Assembly (NCBI RefSeq): GCF_000011385.1
Contig: NC_005125.1
Location: 1,426,001-1,490,000 of the forward strand
Direction of reading: 5' to 3'
DNA: 64,000 nt
From: Gloeobacter violaceus PCC 7421
GTDB lineage: Bacteria; Cyanobacteriota; Cyanobacteriia; Gloeobacterales; Gloeobacteraceae
Of the stretch, positions 35,294 through 44,481 are shown piece by piece; the first letter of the stretch is position 1, and each line of letters starts with the position of its first letter. The translations under genes and the position numbers were made by a program. Below the pieces are notes generated by a model. The model was not told where the DNA came from, made no database searches, and worked only from the letters and a program-made list of their open reading frames with translations.

Positions 35294-37573
35294 ATGCTTC
35301 GTCGCTCGCTCGTCCTTTCGCTGAGTCTGGTTGTTTCGTTGATCGTTCCCTTTACCCCCATCTCTGCCCAGACCCAACCCATGCTCGGTTTCGACGCGGC
35401 GGGCACCGAGCGCGAGCGCAAGCTCGAAGCCCAGTTCGACAGCCTCATCGACAAAAACAACCTTCAGAACTGGACCAGGAGGCTCGCGGCCAGACCTCAT
35501 CACGTCGGCTCCCCAGTTCAAAAAGAACACGCCGAATTTCTGGTGGCCCAGTACCGCAGTTGGGGCTATCAGGCGGAGATCGAACGCTTCGATGTGCTCT
35601 TTCCAGTGCCTGTGACCCGCTCGCTCGAACTGGTGGCCCCGATGAAGTTCAAAGCCAAGCTTGCCGAACCGCCCCTTAAGGAGGACGCTGGTACGGCCCA
35701 GGCCGGGCAGTTGCCCGTCTACAACGCCTACTCCGCCGACGGCGATGTGACGGGCGAACTGGTTTACGTCAATTTTGGCGTGCCTAAGGACTACGAAGAA
35801 CTGGAGAAGCGCGGCATCGACGTCAAAGGCAAAGTCGTCATCGCCCGCTACGGCGGCTCCTGGCGCGGGATCAAGCCGAAGGTGGCGGCCGAGCGCGGGG
35901 CAATCGGCTGCATCATCTACTCGGATCCTAAAGAGGACGGTTACTTCCAGGGTGAGACCTACCCCAAAGGCCCCTGGCGCAACGAATACGGCGCCCAGCG
36001 CGGCTCGGTGGCCGACATGCCCACCCACCCCGGCGACCCGCTCACCCCAGGCTCAGGCTCCGTGCCGGGCACCAAGCGCCTGGCACGCAAAGACGCCGCC
36101 ACGATCGTCAAAATTCCGGTACTGCCCATTTCCTATGCCGATGCCCTGCCCTTACTCAAAGCGATGGGAGGGCCGCTCGCTCCCCCTGAGTGGCGCGGGG
36201 CACTGCCGGTGCCCTACCGGCTTGGAGCGGGACCGGCGAAGGTGCGCTTGAAGCTGGCTTTTGACTGGCAACAGGTGCCCGCCTACAACGTCATCGCCAG
36301 ACTGCCGGGGGCAGAGCTTCCCGACGAGTGGATCATCCGCGGCAACCACTACGACGCCTGGGTACTCGGCGCCCACGATCCGATTAGCGGCACGGTGGCG
36401 CTTATGGAAGAAGCGCGGGCGATTGCAGCACTCACCAAAAGCGGTTGGAAGCCGAAGCGCACGATCGTGTACGCCCACTGGGACGGCGAGGAGCCGGGAC
36501 TTTTGGGTTCTACCGAGTGGGTGGAAACCCACGCGGACGAACTGCGCAAAAAAGCGGCAATCTACATCAACACCGATTCCAACGGCCGGGGCTTTCTGGA
36601 GATGGGCGGCTCCCACACCCTGGAGCGCTACTTCAACGAGGTGACCCGCGATGTGATCGACCCTCAAAAGCAGATCCCCGTCAAGGAGCGGGTGCGGGCG
36701 GGGCGGATCGTAGGCGGCAGCGGTGAAGCGAGGCGCGAGGCGCGCGAGCGGCCGGATCTGAGGCTCGCGGCGCTTGGATCGGGATCCGACTTCACGCCTT
36801 TTTTGCAGCACCTGGGAATCGCCAGCCTCAACTTGGGCTACGGCGGCGAAGGCCGGGGCGGGTCGTACCACTCGAGCTACGACTCGGTGGCGTACTTCGA
36901 ACGCTTTATCGACCCCGGCTACCGCTACGGCACCACCCTCGCCCAGACCACCGGCAGGCTCGTGCTGCGCGCCGCGAACGCCGAGGTGCTGCCCTTCGAT
37001 TTTGTCGCCTTCGCCGACACGCTTGAAAAATACCTCAAAGAAGTGACCGCCCTCGAAGGTGAATTGCGCGAGGCCAGCCTCGAAAAGAATCGCCAGATCG
37101 AAGAGAAGACCCTCGAAGCGGCCTACGATCCGACCCAGCCCTACGTGCCGCCCAAGGCCGACGCGCCCGTTCCGGCCATGGATTTTGCCGCCCTCAAGAC
37201 AGCCGCCGCCGCTTTGAGAGCCAGTTCTGAGCGCTATCGCACCGCCCTGGACAGCCTTGCCGCGCGGCCCCTGCCCCCCGCCGCCCAAAAAGAAGCGGGG
37301 GCAGCCCTGATCGCCACCGAACGGACGATGCTGCGTGTTGAGGGATTGCCCCGCAGGCCCTGGTTCCGTCACCAGATCTACGCGCCGGGGCTGTACACCG
37401 GCTACGGTGTCAAGACGCTGCCGGGGGTGCGCGAGGCGATGGAGGAGCGCCAGTGGAGCGAAGCGCACGAACAGTCCGCCATCCTTGCTGCCATCCTGGA
37501 GCGGGTAGCAGGTCAGATAGATAAGGCCACCGGAATTTTGCGCCCCAGTCAAACTACGTCTGCTGCACGGTAG
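35294..37573 (+). CDS. Secreted M28 peptidase of the glutamate carboxypeptidase II type
   Basis: A 759-residue exported zinc peptidase. The signal peptide is at residues 1-25 (ending TPISAQ); the start at 35294 is preferred over the 31-codon longer frame. Order of parts: N-terminal catalytic segment, a protease-associated insert with KVVIARYGGSWRGIKPKVAA, and the di-zinc domain with NHYDAWVLGAHDPISG, WDGEEPGLLGSTEW and YHSSYDS. A C-terminal helical dimerisation domain like that of the transferrin receptor follows. The zinc ligands His, Asp, Glu, Asp and His are all identifiable. It probably releases C-terminal acidic residues from peptides in the periplasm. Confidence 0.92.
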   Translation: MLRRSLVLSLSLVVSLIVPFTPISAQTQPMLGFDAAGTERERKLEAQFDSLIDKNNLQNWTRRLAARPHHVGSPVQKEHAEFLVAQYRSWGYQAEIERFDVLFPVPVTRSLELVAPMKFKAKLAEPPLKEDAGTAQAGQLPVYNAYSADGDVTGELVYVNFGVPKDYEELEKRGIDVKGKVVIARYGGSWRGIKPKVAAERGAIGCIIYSDPKEDGYFQGETYPKGPWRNEYGAQRGSVADMPTHPGDPLTPGSGSVPGTKRLARKDAATIVKIPVLPISYADALPLLKAMGGPLAPPEWRGALPVPYRLGAGPAKVRLKLAFDWQQVPAYNVIARLPGAELPDEWIIRGNHYDAWVLGAHDPISGTVALMEEARAIAALTKSGWKPKRTIVYAHWDGEEPGLLGSTEWVETHADELRKKAAIYINTDSNGRGFLEMGGSHTLERYFNEVTRDVIDPQKQIPVKERVRAGRIVGGSGEARREARERPDLRLAALGSGSDFTPFLQHLGIASLNLGYGGEGRGGSYHSSYDSVAYFERFIDPGYRYGTTLAQTTGRLVLRAANAEVLPFDFVAFADTLEKYLKEVTALEGELREASLEKNRQIEEKTLEAAYDPTQPYVPPKADAPVPAMDFAALKTAAAALRASSERYRTALDSLAARPLPPAAQKEAGAALIATERTMLRVEGLPRRPWFRHQIYAPGLYTGYGVKTLPGVREAMEERQWSEAHEQSAILAAILERVAGQIDKATGILRPSQTTSAAR

Positions 37574-37652
37574 ATGCCGTCCTGCCGCCGGTTGTCTAGG
37601 ATTGTGGACGGGGCGTTCCCTGCGCTCCAGGCCATTCGCAGGCGGGTGGACC

Positions 37653-38552
37653 ATGGTGGAAGCCGCGGTATTGTTTCAGCCTCCGGGCTTCGTCCGCAAG
37701 AGCGCCTTCAGCTCCAGCGGCCGGATCAACTATTACGAGTCCTGTCCCGCAGCCAACCCCACCGCGAAGACGATGGTGTTCCTGCACGGCTTCGGGGGTG
37801 GGTCTTCTTCTTATGAATGGTCGAAGGTGTACCCGGCCTTTGCGGCCGACTACCGGGTGCTCGCCCCGGATTTGCCCGGTTGGGGCTTCTCCGAGCATCG
37901 CGACTCCGAGTACGGCAAAGAAGATTACCTGAGGGCGATTGGCGAATTTCTAGCCGACGTGGCGAGCGGCCGGGCGATTGTGATCGCCTCGAGTGTGGTT
38001 GCAGCTTTGACCTTGCGGCTTTCGACCGAACAGCCCGAGTACTTCGAGGCGATCGTCGCCATGAATCCGTCGGGACTTTCGGACTTCGGCAAGCCTTACG
38101 ACGGCAGCTTCTTTGGTTTCGTGGGCAACCTGCCGGGGATCAACCAGTTTGTCTACTCGCAACTGATCACCACCACCGGCGGGATCCGCGATTTTTTGCG
38201 CCGCTCGCTGTTTGTGCGCGAAAACCGGATCAGCGAAGAGATCGTGGATGCCTACCACGCCTCGGCCTCGGAACCGAACGGCCAGTACGCCGCCTACTCG
38301 TTTCTCAAGGGCAACTTCAGCTTCGACCTGGCCGAATGGATGCCGCGGCTGACGGTGCCGGTGGCCATCCTCTGGGGTGCCCAATCGAAGTACGCCTCTC
38401 CCGATACGGGTGAGCGCCTCGCCGCCTTGAGCAACCAAGTCCGCTTTTTTAAAGCGATCGAAGACGTGGGCCTCACACCTCAACTGGAACTGCCGGCCAC
38501 CACAGCATCCGCTATCCGCGAAGCCCTCGCCACCCTTGCCGCCGCCGCCTGA
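37653..38552 (+). CDS. Alpha/beta-hydrolase-fold protein
   Basis: A 299-residue hydrolase-like protein starting at ATG 37653. The oxyanion region VFLHGFGGGSSSYEW and the LAPDLPGWGFSEH segment are typical. The nucleophile elbow reads VIASSVVAAL instead of G-x-S-x-G, so the expected Ser is present but the flanking glycines are replaced. A possible acid lies in the segment after ILWGAQSKYASPDTGERL, and no His is conserved at the usual place close to the C-terminus. This may be a non-standard or non-catalytic member. The gene is followed by a strong GC hairpin. Confidence 0.8.
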   Translation: MVEAAVLFQPPGFVRKSAFSSSGRINYYESCPAANPTAKTMVFLHGFGGGSSSYEWSKVYPAFAADYRVLAPDLPGWGFSEHRDSEYGKEDYLRAIGEFLADVASGRAIVIASSVVAALTLRLSTEQPEYFEAIVAMNPSGLSDFGKPYDGSFFGFVGNLPGINQFVYSQLITTTGGIRDFLRRSLFVRENRISEEIVDAYHASASEPNGQYAAYSFLKGNFSFDLAEWMPRLTVPVAILWGAQSKYASPDTGERLAALSNQVRFFKAIEDVGLTPQLELPATTASAIREALATLAAAA

Positions 38553-38597
38553 GCAACGGTTTTCCCTGGCACCTGGTGTTGCACGACAATCTGTGGG

Positions 38598-38633
38598 GCG
38601 AGAGGTGGAACCCCCTTCGGGTTCCCCTCTCGC
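38598..38633. repeat. Strong GC-rich hairpin after the hydrolase gene
   Basis: GCGAGAGG and CCTCTCGC close a second stem, GGAACCC/GGGTTCC, with a small loop, giving a nearly perfect 36-bp hairpin. It has no T-run, so it is either an atypical terminator or a small repeated extragenic element. Confidence 0.6.
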
Positions 38634-38881
38634 GCTCTCCTCCTCCCCGCGTCGAGGGGCGTGCCACCCCCCCGACACCCCCCCGGACTTAGCGGCATGG
38701 TGGGCGGGAGAGTCGGTGGGTGGGATCGGTTTATTCTTCCAGGGCCTGCACGACGCGTGTCGACTGCGGCGATGGGGCTGGCTGGCCGTTGGGCTGCAGA
38801 AGTGTTGAGAAGTGAGGCGGTGAGGGCAAAGGCTATGGGAAACCTGATGGTCAACGGTTTCCCCCTAGCGCCTGATATATA
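38634..38881. other. Intergenic stretch without a recognised gene
   Basis: GC-rich, with C-runs around 38665-38690. No reading frame with convincing coding character and no RNA gene are visible. Confidence 0.35.
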
Positions 38882-39022
38882 TCAATACTGCAATCTCCGC
38901 ACCAGCAGCGAAAAGACTACCACGCCAAAAGCGGCGACGGCGAGGATGGCATAGTACAGCAGAAAGTACGCGCAGAGGGGCGCCCCCTCGAACGGGAGGC
39001 CCGACCAGAACAGATCGATCAT
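38882..39022 (-). CDS. Putative 46-residue single-pass membrane protein
   Basis: The minus-strand frame begins MIDLFWSGLPFEGAPLC and continues into a hydrophobic helix of about 26 residues (AYFLLYYAILAVAAFGVVVF), ending SLLVRRLQY. The positive tail fits a cytosolic C-terminus. Small one-helix subunits of this size are common in cyanobacterial photosynthetic and NDH complexes, but I could not match it to a named one. No strong ribosome-binding site is seen. It is divergent from the SUF regulator gene, 164 bp away. Confidence 0.5.
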   Translation of the reverse strand: MIDLFWSGLPFEGAPLCAYFLLYYAILAVAAFGVVVFSLLVRRLQY

Positions 39023-39143
39023 GGTGATGCTCGCTGGTAAATGTGGCGATTACGGCTCTCTTGGCTGCCTTTGTCCGCAATTTACGGCTTGCAAATTCAG
39101 CAAATGCGGCCCGTTGTTCCACTTTCGCGGGCGGCACAGCTCG

Positions 39144-39168
39144 AAATAGCACTAAAATGGTCTTGTAT
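39144..39168 (+). promoter_or_regulatory. Candidate IscR-like operator upstream of the SUF operon
   Basis: The segment ATAGCACTAAAATGGTCTTG followed by TAT has the inner part ACT-AAAA-T-GGTC-x3-TAT of the E. coli IscR type 1 site on its right half, but the left half fits poorly. It lies about 20 bp before the start of the Rrf2 regulator gene, a likely place for autoregulation. It is a weak match and needs experimental support. Confidence 0.3.
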
Positions 39169-39186
39169 GACGGCAGGTAACAGCCC

Positions 39187-39666
39187 ATGATCCGCATCAC
39201 CCGGCAGTCAGACTACGGCATCGTGCTGGTAAGCCATCTGGCGGCGCATCCTGAGCGCAGCTTCGGGGCGCCCGAGTTGGCGGCCCAGGTCAACCTGCCG
39301 CTGCCCATTGTGCGCAAGATCCTCAAGCTGCTGGCGCGTGAAGGGTTGTTAGTCTCGCAGCGCGGCGTCAAGGGCGGCTACTGCCTGGCGTTGCCGCCGG
39401 CGGTGATCTCGGTGGCCGATGTGGTCACGGCCCTCGAAGGGCCGATAGCACTCACCGAGTGCATCGAAGATGCGCCGGGGGGCGGTTGCGCCCACGAGGC
39501 GGTCTGCCCCCTGATGCCCAAGTGGCAGCGCATCAACGCCGTTATCCAGCAAGCCCTCTCAGGCATCAGTCTCAGCGAACTGATTGCTCCCTGGCCTCAG
39601 GAACTACCCGTCCTGTCCCACGCCGCACGCCCGGTGCCGGCGGCTGTCCAGACACCCCTACGCTGA
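39187..39666 (+). CDS. Rrf2-family SUF operon regulator
   Basis: A 159-residue Rrf2 winged-helix regulator. Residues 1-60 form the DNA-binding domain (ITRQSDYGIVLVSHLA, PIVRKILKLLAREGLL, GVKGGYCLA). Cys92, Cys101 and Cys107 (ECIEDAPGGGC and EAVC) are placed like the [2Fe-2S] ligands of IscR, so it probably senses Fe-S status and represses or activates the operon. It resembles the SUF regulator of proteobacteria (TIGR02944-like). In most cyanobacteria the SUF repressor SufR is a different, DeoR/ArsR-like protein, transcribed divergently. Here the regulator is the first gene in the same direction, 15 bp before sufB. Confidence 0.88.
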   Translation: MIRITRQSDYGIVLVSHLAAHPERSFGAPELAAQVNLPLPIVRKILKLLAREGLLVSQRGVKGGYCLALPPAVISVADVVTALEGPIALTECIEDAPGGGCAHEAVCPLMPKWQRINAVIQQALSGISLSELIAPWPQELPVLSHAARPVPAAVQTPLR

Positions 39667-39681
39667 TCTTACGGAGCGACC

Positions 39682-41130
39682 ATGACCACTTCGACCCAGA
39701 CGATTGAACAACTGGCGGGCAAGGAGTACCAGTACGGATTTGTCACCGACATCGAGCAGGAAACCGTCCCGCCCGGATTGTCGGAGGAGGTGATCCGGCT
39801 GATTTCTGCTAAGAAGCAGGAGCCTGAGTTCATGCTCGAATGGCGGCTGAAGGCTTACCGCCACTGGCTTTCGATGACGACACCCGAGTGGGCCAACGTG
39901 CACTACCCGCCGATTGATTATCAAAATATCGTCTACTACGCCGCCCTCAAGCCCAAAACCGACGGTCCCAAGAGTCTGGACGAGGTGGACCCGGAGCTGT
40001 TGCGCACCTACGAAAAGCTGGGTATTCCTTTGCAGGAGCGCGCGGCCCTGGCCGGGGTGGCGGTCGACGCGGTTTTCGACAGCGTCTCGGTGGCCACAAC
40101 CTTCAAAGACAAGCTCGGGGCGATGGGCATTATCTTCTGCTCGTTTTCTGAGGCGGTGCGCGAGCATCCCGAACTGGTGCGCAAGTACCTCGGATCGGTG
40201 GTGCCGACCGGCGACAATTTCTACGCCGCGCTCAACTCGGCAGTCTTCACCGACGGCTCGTTCGTCTACGTGCCCAAGGGGGTGCGCTGCCCGATGGAGT
40301 TGTCTACTTATTTTCGCATCAACGCCAAGAACACCGGCCAGTTCGAGCGCACGCTGATCATCGCCGACGCGGGCAGCTACGTGAGCTATCTCGAAGGCTG
40401 CACCGCCCCGATGCGCGACGAAAATCAGCTGCACGCGGCGGTGGTGGAGTTGATTGCCCACGACGATGCCACCATCAAGTACTCGACCGTCCAGAACTGG
40501 TACCCGGGCGACAAAGAGGGCAAAGGCGGCATCTACAACTTCGTTACCAAGCGGGGCCGCTGCGAGGGCCGCAACTCCAAGATTTCCTGGACGCAGGTGG
40601 AGACGGGTTCGGCCATCACCTGGAAGTACCCGAGCTGCATCCTCAAGGGCGACAACTCCGTGGGCGAGTTCTATTCGGTGGCGCTCACCAACAACTACCA
40701 GCAGGCCGATACCGGCACTAAGATGATCCACATCGGCAAGAACACCAAAAGCACGATCGTCTCCAAGGGCATCTCGGCGGGCCACGGCCAGAACACCTAC
40801 CGCGGGGCGGTGAAGATCTTGAGCGGTGCCGATGGGGCGCGTAACTACTCGCAGTGCGACTCGCTGTTGATTGGCGAAGATTGTGGGGCGCACACGTTTC
40901 CGTATATCGACGTGCAGAACCCGACGGCGCGCATGGAGCACGAGGCGTCCACCTCCAAAATCGGCGAGGACCAGATTTTCTACTGCAACCAGCGGGGCAT
41001 CGCCACCGAGGATGCCGTGTCGATGATCGTCAACGGCTTCTGCAAAGAAGTGTTCCGCGAGTTGCCGATGGAATTTGCGGTCGAAGCCCAGAAGCTGCTC
41101 GAAGTCAGCCTCGAAGGCAGCGTCGGCTAA
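39682..41130 (+). CDS. sufB: Fe-S cluster assembly scaffold subunit SufB
   Basis: SufB is the main scaffold of the SufBCD complex that builds [Fe-S] clusters. The 482-residue protein begins with a long N-terminal part ([19 protein letters not shown]). The beta-helix core has [58 protein letters not shown] and [18 protein letters not shown]. The cysteine of [11 protein letters not shown] is conserved in SufB proteins. The length is typical of cyanobacterial and plastid SufB. The stop is directly followed by the sufC region. Confidence 0.97.
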   Translation: MTTSTQTIEQLAGKEYQYGFVTDIEQETVPPGLSEEVIRLISAKKQEPEFMLEWRLKAYRHWLSMTTPEWANVHYPPIDYQNIVYYAALKPKTDGPKSLDEVDPELLRTYEKLGIPLQERAALAGVAVDAVFDSVSVATTFKDKLGAMGIIFCSFSEAVREHPELVRKYLGSVVPTGDNFYAALNSAVFTDGSFVYVPKGVRCPMELSTYFRINAKNTGQFERTLIIADAGSYVSYLEGCTAPMRDENQLHAAVVELIAHDDATIKYSTVQNWYPGDKEGKGGIYNFVTKRGRCEGRNSKISWTQVETGSAITWKYPSCILKGDNSVGEFYSVALTNNYQQADTGTKMIHIGKNTKSTIVSKGISAGHGQNTYRGAVKILSGADGARNYSQCDSLLIGEDCGAHTFPYIDVQNPTARMEHEASTSKIGEDQIFYCNQRGIATEDAVSMIVNGFCKEVFRELPMEFAVEAQKLLEVSLEGSVG

Positions 41131-41145
41131 ATGGAGAACCACCCT

Positions 41146-41904
41146 ATGCTCGAAATTACCAACCTGCAGGCGCGGGTCGAAGGCAAAGCGATCCTCAAAG
41201 GAATAGATCTGACCGTCCGCCCCGGCGAGGTGCACGCCATTATGGGTCCGAACGGCTCGGGCAAGAGTACCCTGGCCGGGGTGCTCGCCGGGCGCGAGGA
41301 GTACGAGGTGACCGGCGGCGCGGTGCGCTATCTGGACCAGGATTTGCTCGAACTCGCCCCGGAGGAGCGCGCCCGCGCGGGACTTTTGCTGGCCTTTCAG
41401 TACCCGGTGGAGATTCCTGGCGTGAGCAACGTCTATTTTCTAAAGGCGGCGCTCAACGCGCTGCGCAAACATCGGGGCGAAGGCGAACTGGACGCGGTCG
41501 AATTTTTGGCCCTGGTGCGGGGGAAGCTCAAGACCGTGCAGATGGCCGAGAGCTTTTTGCGCCGCTCGGTCAACGAGGGCTTCTCCGGGGGCGAGAAAAA
41601 GCGCAACGAAATTCTGCAGATGGCGCTGTTGGAACCGTGCCTCGCCATTCTTGACGAGACCGATTCGGGCCTCGATATCGACGCGCTCAAAATCGTGGCG
41701 GATGGTGTGAATGGCCTGCGCTCGCCCGAGCGCTCCTTTCTGGTCATCACCCACTACCAGAGGCTGCTCGATTACATCGTGCCCGACTTCGTGCACGTGC
41801 TGATGAACGGCCGCATCGTGCGCTCGGGTGGGCGTGAACTGGCCCTCGAACTCGAAGAAAAAGGCTACGGCTGGCTCGAAGCGGAGGTGACCGTCGGTGC
41901 CTAG
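41146..41904 (+). CDS. sufC: Fe-S cluster assembly ATPase SufC
   Basis: SufC is the ABC-type ATPase that drives conformational change in SufBCD. The 252-residue protein has Walker A GPNGSGKST, the signature FSGGEKKRNEIL, Walker B LAILDETDSGLDID and the switch His in LVITHYQRL. The start at ATG 41146 (MLEITNLQ) matches the usual beginning and has GGAG nine bases upstream; a start five codons earlier at 41131, directly after the sufB stop, is possible. The end lies 10 bp before the sufD start. Confidence 0.97.
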   Translation: MLEITNLQARVEGKAILKGIDLTVRPGEVHAIMGPNGSGKSTLAGVLAGREEYEVTGGAVRYLDQDLLELAPEERARAGLLLAFQYPVEIPGVSNVYFLKAALNALRKHRGEGELDAVEFLALVRGKLKTVQMAESFLRRSVNEGFSGGEKKRNEILQMALLEPCLAILDETDSGLDIDALKIVADGVNGLRSPERSFLVITHYQRLLDYIVPDFVHVLMNGRIVRSGGRELALELEEKGYGWLEAEVTVGA

Positions 41905-41914
41905 GGAGTCTGCC

Positions 41915-43231
41915 ATGCCCGCTGCAATCGAAAAAAACGTGTTCGTTCCCGACTTCGAGCCTTTTATTGCCGCTCGCCCGGGCGAGGCTGAAGCGGTGCT
42001 TGCCTCGCGGCGCGCGGCGATGGGACGCTTTGTACAGCTCGGAGTACCCCATCGGCGCCTGGAGAACTGGCGGCACACCGATCTTTCGGCCCTCACGAAA
42101 AACCGGTTTACCCTCGCAGCCGAACCGGTTTCCATCGATCCGGTTCAGTTGGTTCCCTACACTTTTTCCGGTGCGCGCGAACTGGTATTTGTGGACGGAC
42201 TTTTCAGCGCGGAACTGTCAAACCCCGGCAAAGCGCAGTCTGGTCTGCTTCTGGGCAGTTATGCCGAGTGTCTGCCAGAGGATGCGCTGCGGTGGGCGGT
42301 TGCTCCCGAGGCCGCCGAAGCGCTCGAAGCGCTCAACGGGGCCTACTGGCAGGACGGGGCGTGCGTGGATCTGGCGGCCGATGCCCGCGTCGAAGAACCG
42401 ATTCACCTGCTGTTCATCGCCACCGGGGCCGATTTGCCCCTCGCCCAGTTTGTGCGCAACCGGATCACAGCCGGGCCGGGCAGCCGGGCCACGATTATCG
42501 AGACCTACGCAAGCCTCGGGGCGGGTGTGCATTTCACCTGCCCCGTCGGCGCTGTCGATGTGGGAGCCGACGCCGACCTCGACCACTACCGCCTCGGGCA
42601 GGAGAACGCCGCCGCCTTTCACCTGGCGACCTCGCGGGTGCGCCTTGGGCGCGACGCCCGCTTCAAGTCTCTCGCGTTCGTGGCCGGTGGCGGCCTGGTG
42701 CGCCATGACTTGTTTGCCGAACTGGCCGGTCCCGGCAGCGAAGCGACCCTGCACGGACTCTATCTGGCAGGCGGCACCCGGCACGTCGATCATCATCTCT
42801 GGGTGCGCCACAGTGCCCCCCACGCGGCAAGCCGCCAGATCTACAAGGGTATCCTCGCCGGCCGGGCGCGCGCCGTCTTTAACGGCAACGTCTTTGTTGC
42901 CTCCGAAGCGGCCAAGACCGACGCAAAGCAGACCAACCGCAACCTGTTGCTCTCGGACGCAGCGCTGGTGCACTCCAACCCCCAACTGGAGATCTACGCA
43001 GGGGATGTGCGCTGCACCCACGGCTCCACCGTGGGACAACTCGATGAAGAAGCACTCTTCTACCTGCGCTCGCGCGGCCTGGATGAGGCGCAAGCCAAAA
43101 ATCTGCTGACCCGCGCCTTTGCAGGCGACCTGTTCGAAGATATCCGGCTTGCCGCCCTGCGCGACCGGCTGGAGACCCTTTTGTACACCTGGCTCTCCTT
43201 TGAGGCCGGAATTGCCGGAACGCAACCATGA
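41915..43231 (+). CDS. sufD: Fe-S cluster assembly subunit SufD
   Basis: SufD is the SufB paralogue of the SufBCD complex. The 438-residue protein has the N-terminal RLENWRHTDLSAL, the beta-helix with DHHLWVRHSAPHAASRQIYKG and the C-terminal signature CTHGSTVGQLDEEALFYLRS. The His of the DHH/VRHSAPH stretch lies at the SufB-SufD interface in E. coli. ATG 41915 with AGGGAG in front is preferred to the GTG at 41897, which overlaps sufC. The 3' end overlaps sufS by 4 bp. Confidence 0.96.
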   Translation: MPAAIEKNVFVPDFEPFIAARPGEAEAVLASRRAAMGRFVQLGVPHRRLENWRHTDLSALTKNRFTLAAEPVSIDPVQLVPYTFSGARELVFVDGLFSAELSNPGKAQSGLLLGSYAECLPEDALRWAVAPEAAEALEALNGAYWQDGACVDLAADARVEEPIHLLFIATGADLPLAQFVRNRITAGPGSRATIIETYASLGAGVHFTCPVGAVDVGADADLDHYRLGQENAAAFHLATSRVRLGRDARFKSLAFVAGGGLVRHDLFAELAGPGSEATLHGLYLAGGTRHVDHHLWVRHSAPHAASRQIYKGILAGRARAVFNGNVFVASEAAKTDAKQTNRNLLLSDAALVHSNPQLEIYAGDVRCTHGSTVGQLDEEALFYLRSRGLDEAQAKNLLTRAFAGDLFEDIRLAALRDRLETLLYTWLSFEAGIAGTQP

Positions 43232-44481
43232 CCTTCACCGCCCAAGCTCACCGGACCCTGACTCCCGCCGCCGTCGAACGCCTGCGCGCCGATTTTCCGA
43301 TTTTGCGCCAGACCGTCTACGGCAAGCCGCTGGTTTACCTGGACAACGCCGCCACCACCCAGAAGCCCCAGGCGGTGCTCGACGCCATCGCCGCACTCTA
43401 CACCGGCTATTACTCGAACATCCACCGCGGCGTGCACCACCTCAGTCAGCTTTCTACCGAAGCCCACGAACAGGCCCGCATCAAGGTGCAGCAATTTATA
43501 AACGCCCAGAGCGATCGCGAGATCGTCTTCGTGCGCGGCTGCACCGAGGGGATCAACCTGGTGGCCCAGACGTTTGGCCGCGAGCGCGTCGGTCCGGGCG
43601 ACGAGATTGTCATTTCCGCCATGGAGCACCACTCCAACATCGTTCCCTGGCAGATGCTCTGCCAGGAAAAAGGAGCGATCCTCAAAGTGGCGCCCATCGA
43701 CGATCGCGGCGAAATCATCCTTGAAGCCTTCGAGCAACTCCTGGGCGAGCGCACGAAGCTGGTGGCGGTGGTGCACCTGTCGAACGCTCTGGGTACGATT
43801 AACCCGGTGGCGCGCTTGATTGAACTGGCCCACACCCGCGGCATTCCGGTGCTGGTGGACGGCGCCCAGGCGGTGTCCCATATTGCCGTGGACGTGCAGG
43901 CGCTCGACTGCGACTTTTACGTTTTCTCGGGCCACAAGCTCTACGCGCCTACCGGCATCGGCGTGCTCTACGGCAAGGCGGAACTGCTGGAGGCGATGTC
44001 CCCCTGGCAGGGCGGCGGAGACATGATCCGCTCGGTCAGCTTCGAGAAGACGATCTACAGCGACTTGCCCTACAAATTCGAAGCGGGTACCCCGGACATC
44101 GCCGGGGCCATCGCCCTGGGTGTTGCCGTCGACTATGTGCAGCACATCGGCCTGGAGGCGATTGCAGGCTACGAGCAGGAACTGCTCGATTACGCCACCG
44201 AAGCGCTCAGCGCCATCGACGGCGTCAAGCTCATCGGTACCGCCCGCGATAAGGCGAGCGTGCTTTCTTTTGTGCTGGCCGGGGTCCATCCCCACGACAT
44301 CGGCACGATTCTCGACCGCAAAGGCATCGCCGTACGGGCGGGCCACCACTGCGCCCAGCCGGTGATGCAGCGCTTCAAGGTGCCGGCCACCGCCCGCGCC
44401 TCGTTCGCCTTTTACAACACCCGCGCCGAGGTCGATGCGCTGGTGGCGGCAATCCAACAAGTGCAGGAGATGTTTAGCTGA
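43228..44481 (+). CDS. sufS: Cysteine desulfurase SufS
   Basis: SufS is a PLP-dependent class V aminotransferase-fold enzyme that takes sulfur from cysteine as a persulfide. The 417-residue protein starts MTFTAQAHRTLTP. The PLP lysine is in FSGHKLYAPTGIG, and the catalytic cysteine in RAGHHCAQPVMQRF (about residue 371). YLDNAATTQKP is the N-terminal hallmark of group II desulfurases. It overlaps sufD by 4 bp and sufU by 1 bp. Confidence 0.97.
   Translation: MTFTAQAHRTLTPAAVERLRADFPILRQTVYGKPLVYLDNAATTQKPQAVLDAIAALYTGYYSNIHRGVHHLSQLSTEAHEQARIKVQQFINAQSDREIVFVRGCTEGINLVAQTFGRERVGPGDEIVISAMEHHSNIVPWQMLCQEKGAILKVAPIDDRGEIILEAFEQLLGERTKLVAVVHLSNALGTINPVARLIELAHTRGIPVLVDGAQAVSHIAVDVQALDCDFYVFSGHKLYAPTGIGVLYGKAELLEAMSPWQGGGDMIRSVSFEKTIYSDLPYKFEAGTPDIAGAIALGVAVDYVQHIGLEAIAGYEQELLDYATEALSAIDGVKLIGTARDKASVLSFVLAGVHPHDIGTILDRKGIAVRAGHHCAQPVMQRFKVPATARASFAFYNTRAEVDALVAAIQQVQEMFS

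Noticed and set aside
36152-37654. 500-codon minus-strand frame opposite the M28 peptidase
   Set aside because: It is the antisense of conserved zinc-ligand regions and matches no family.
39658-41235. 525-codon minus-strand frame opposite sufB
   Set aside because: It is antisense to one of the best-conserved genes in the window.
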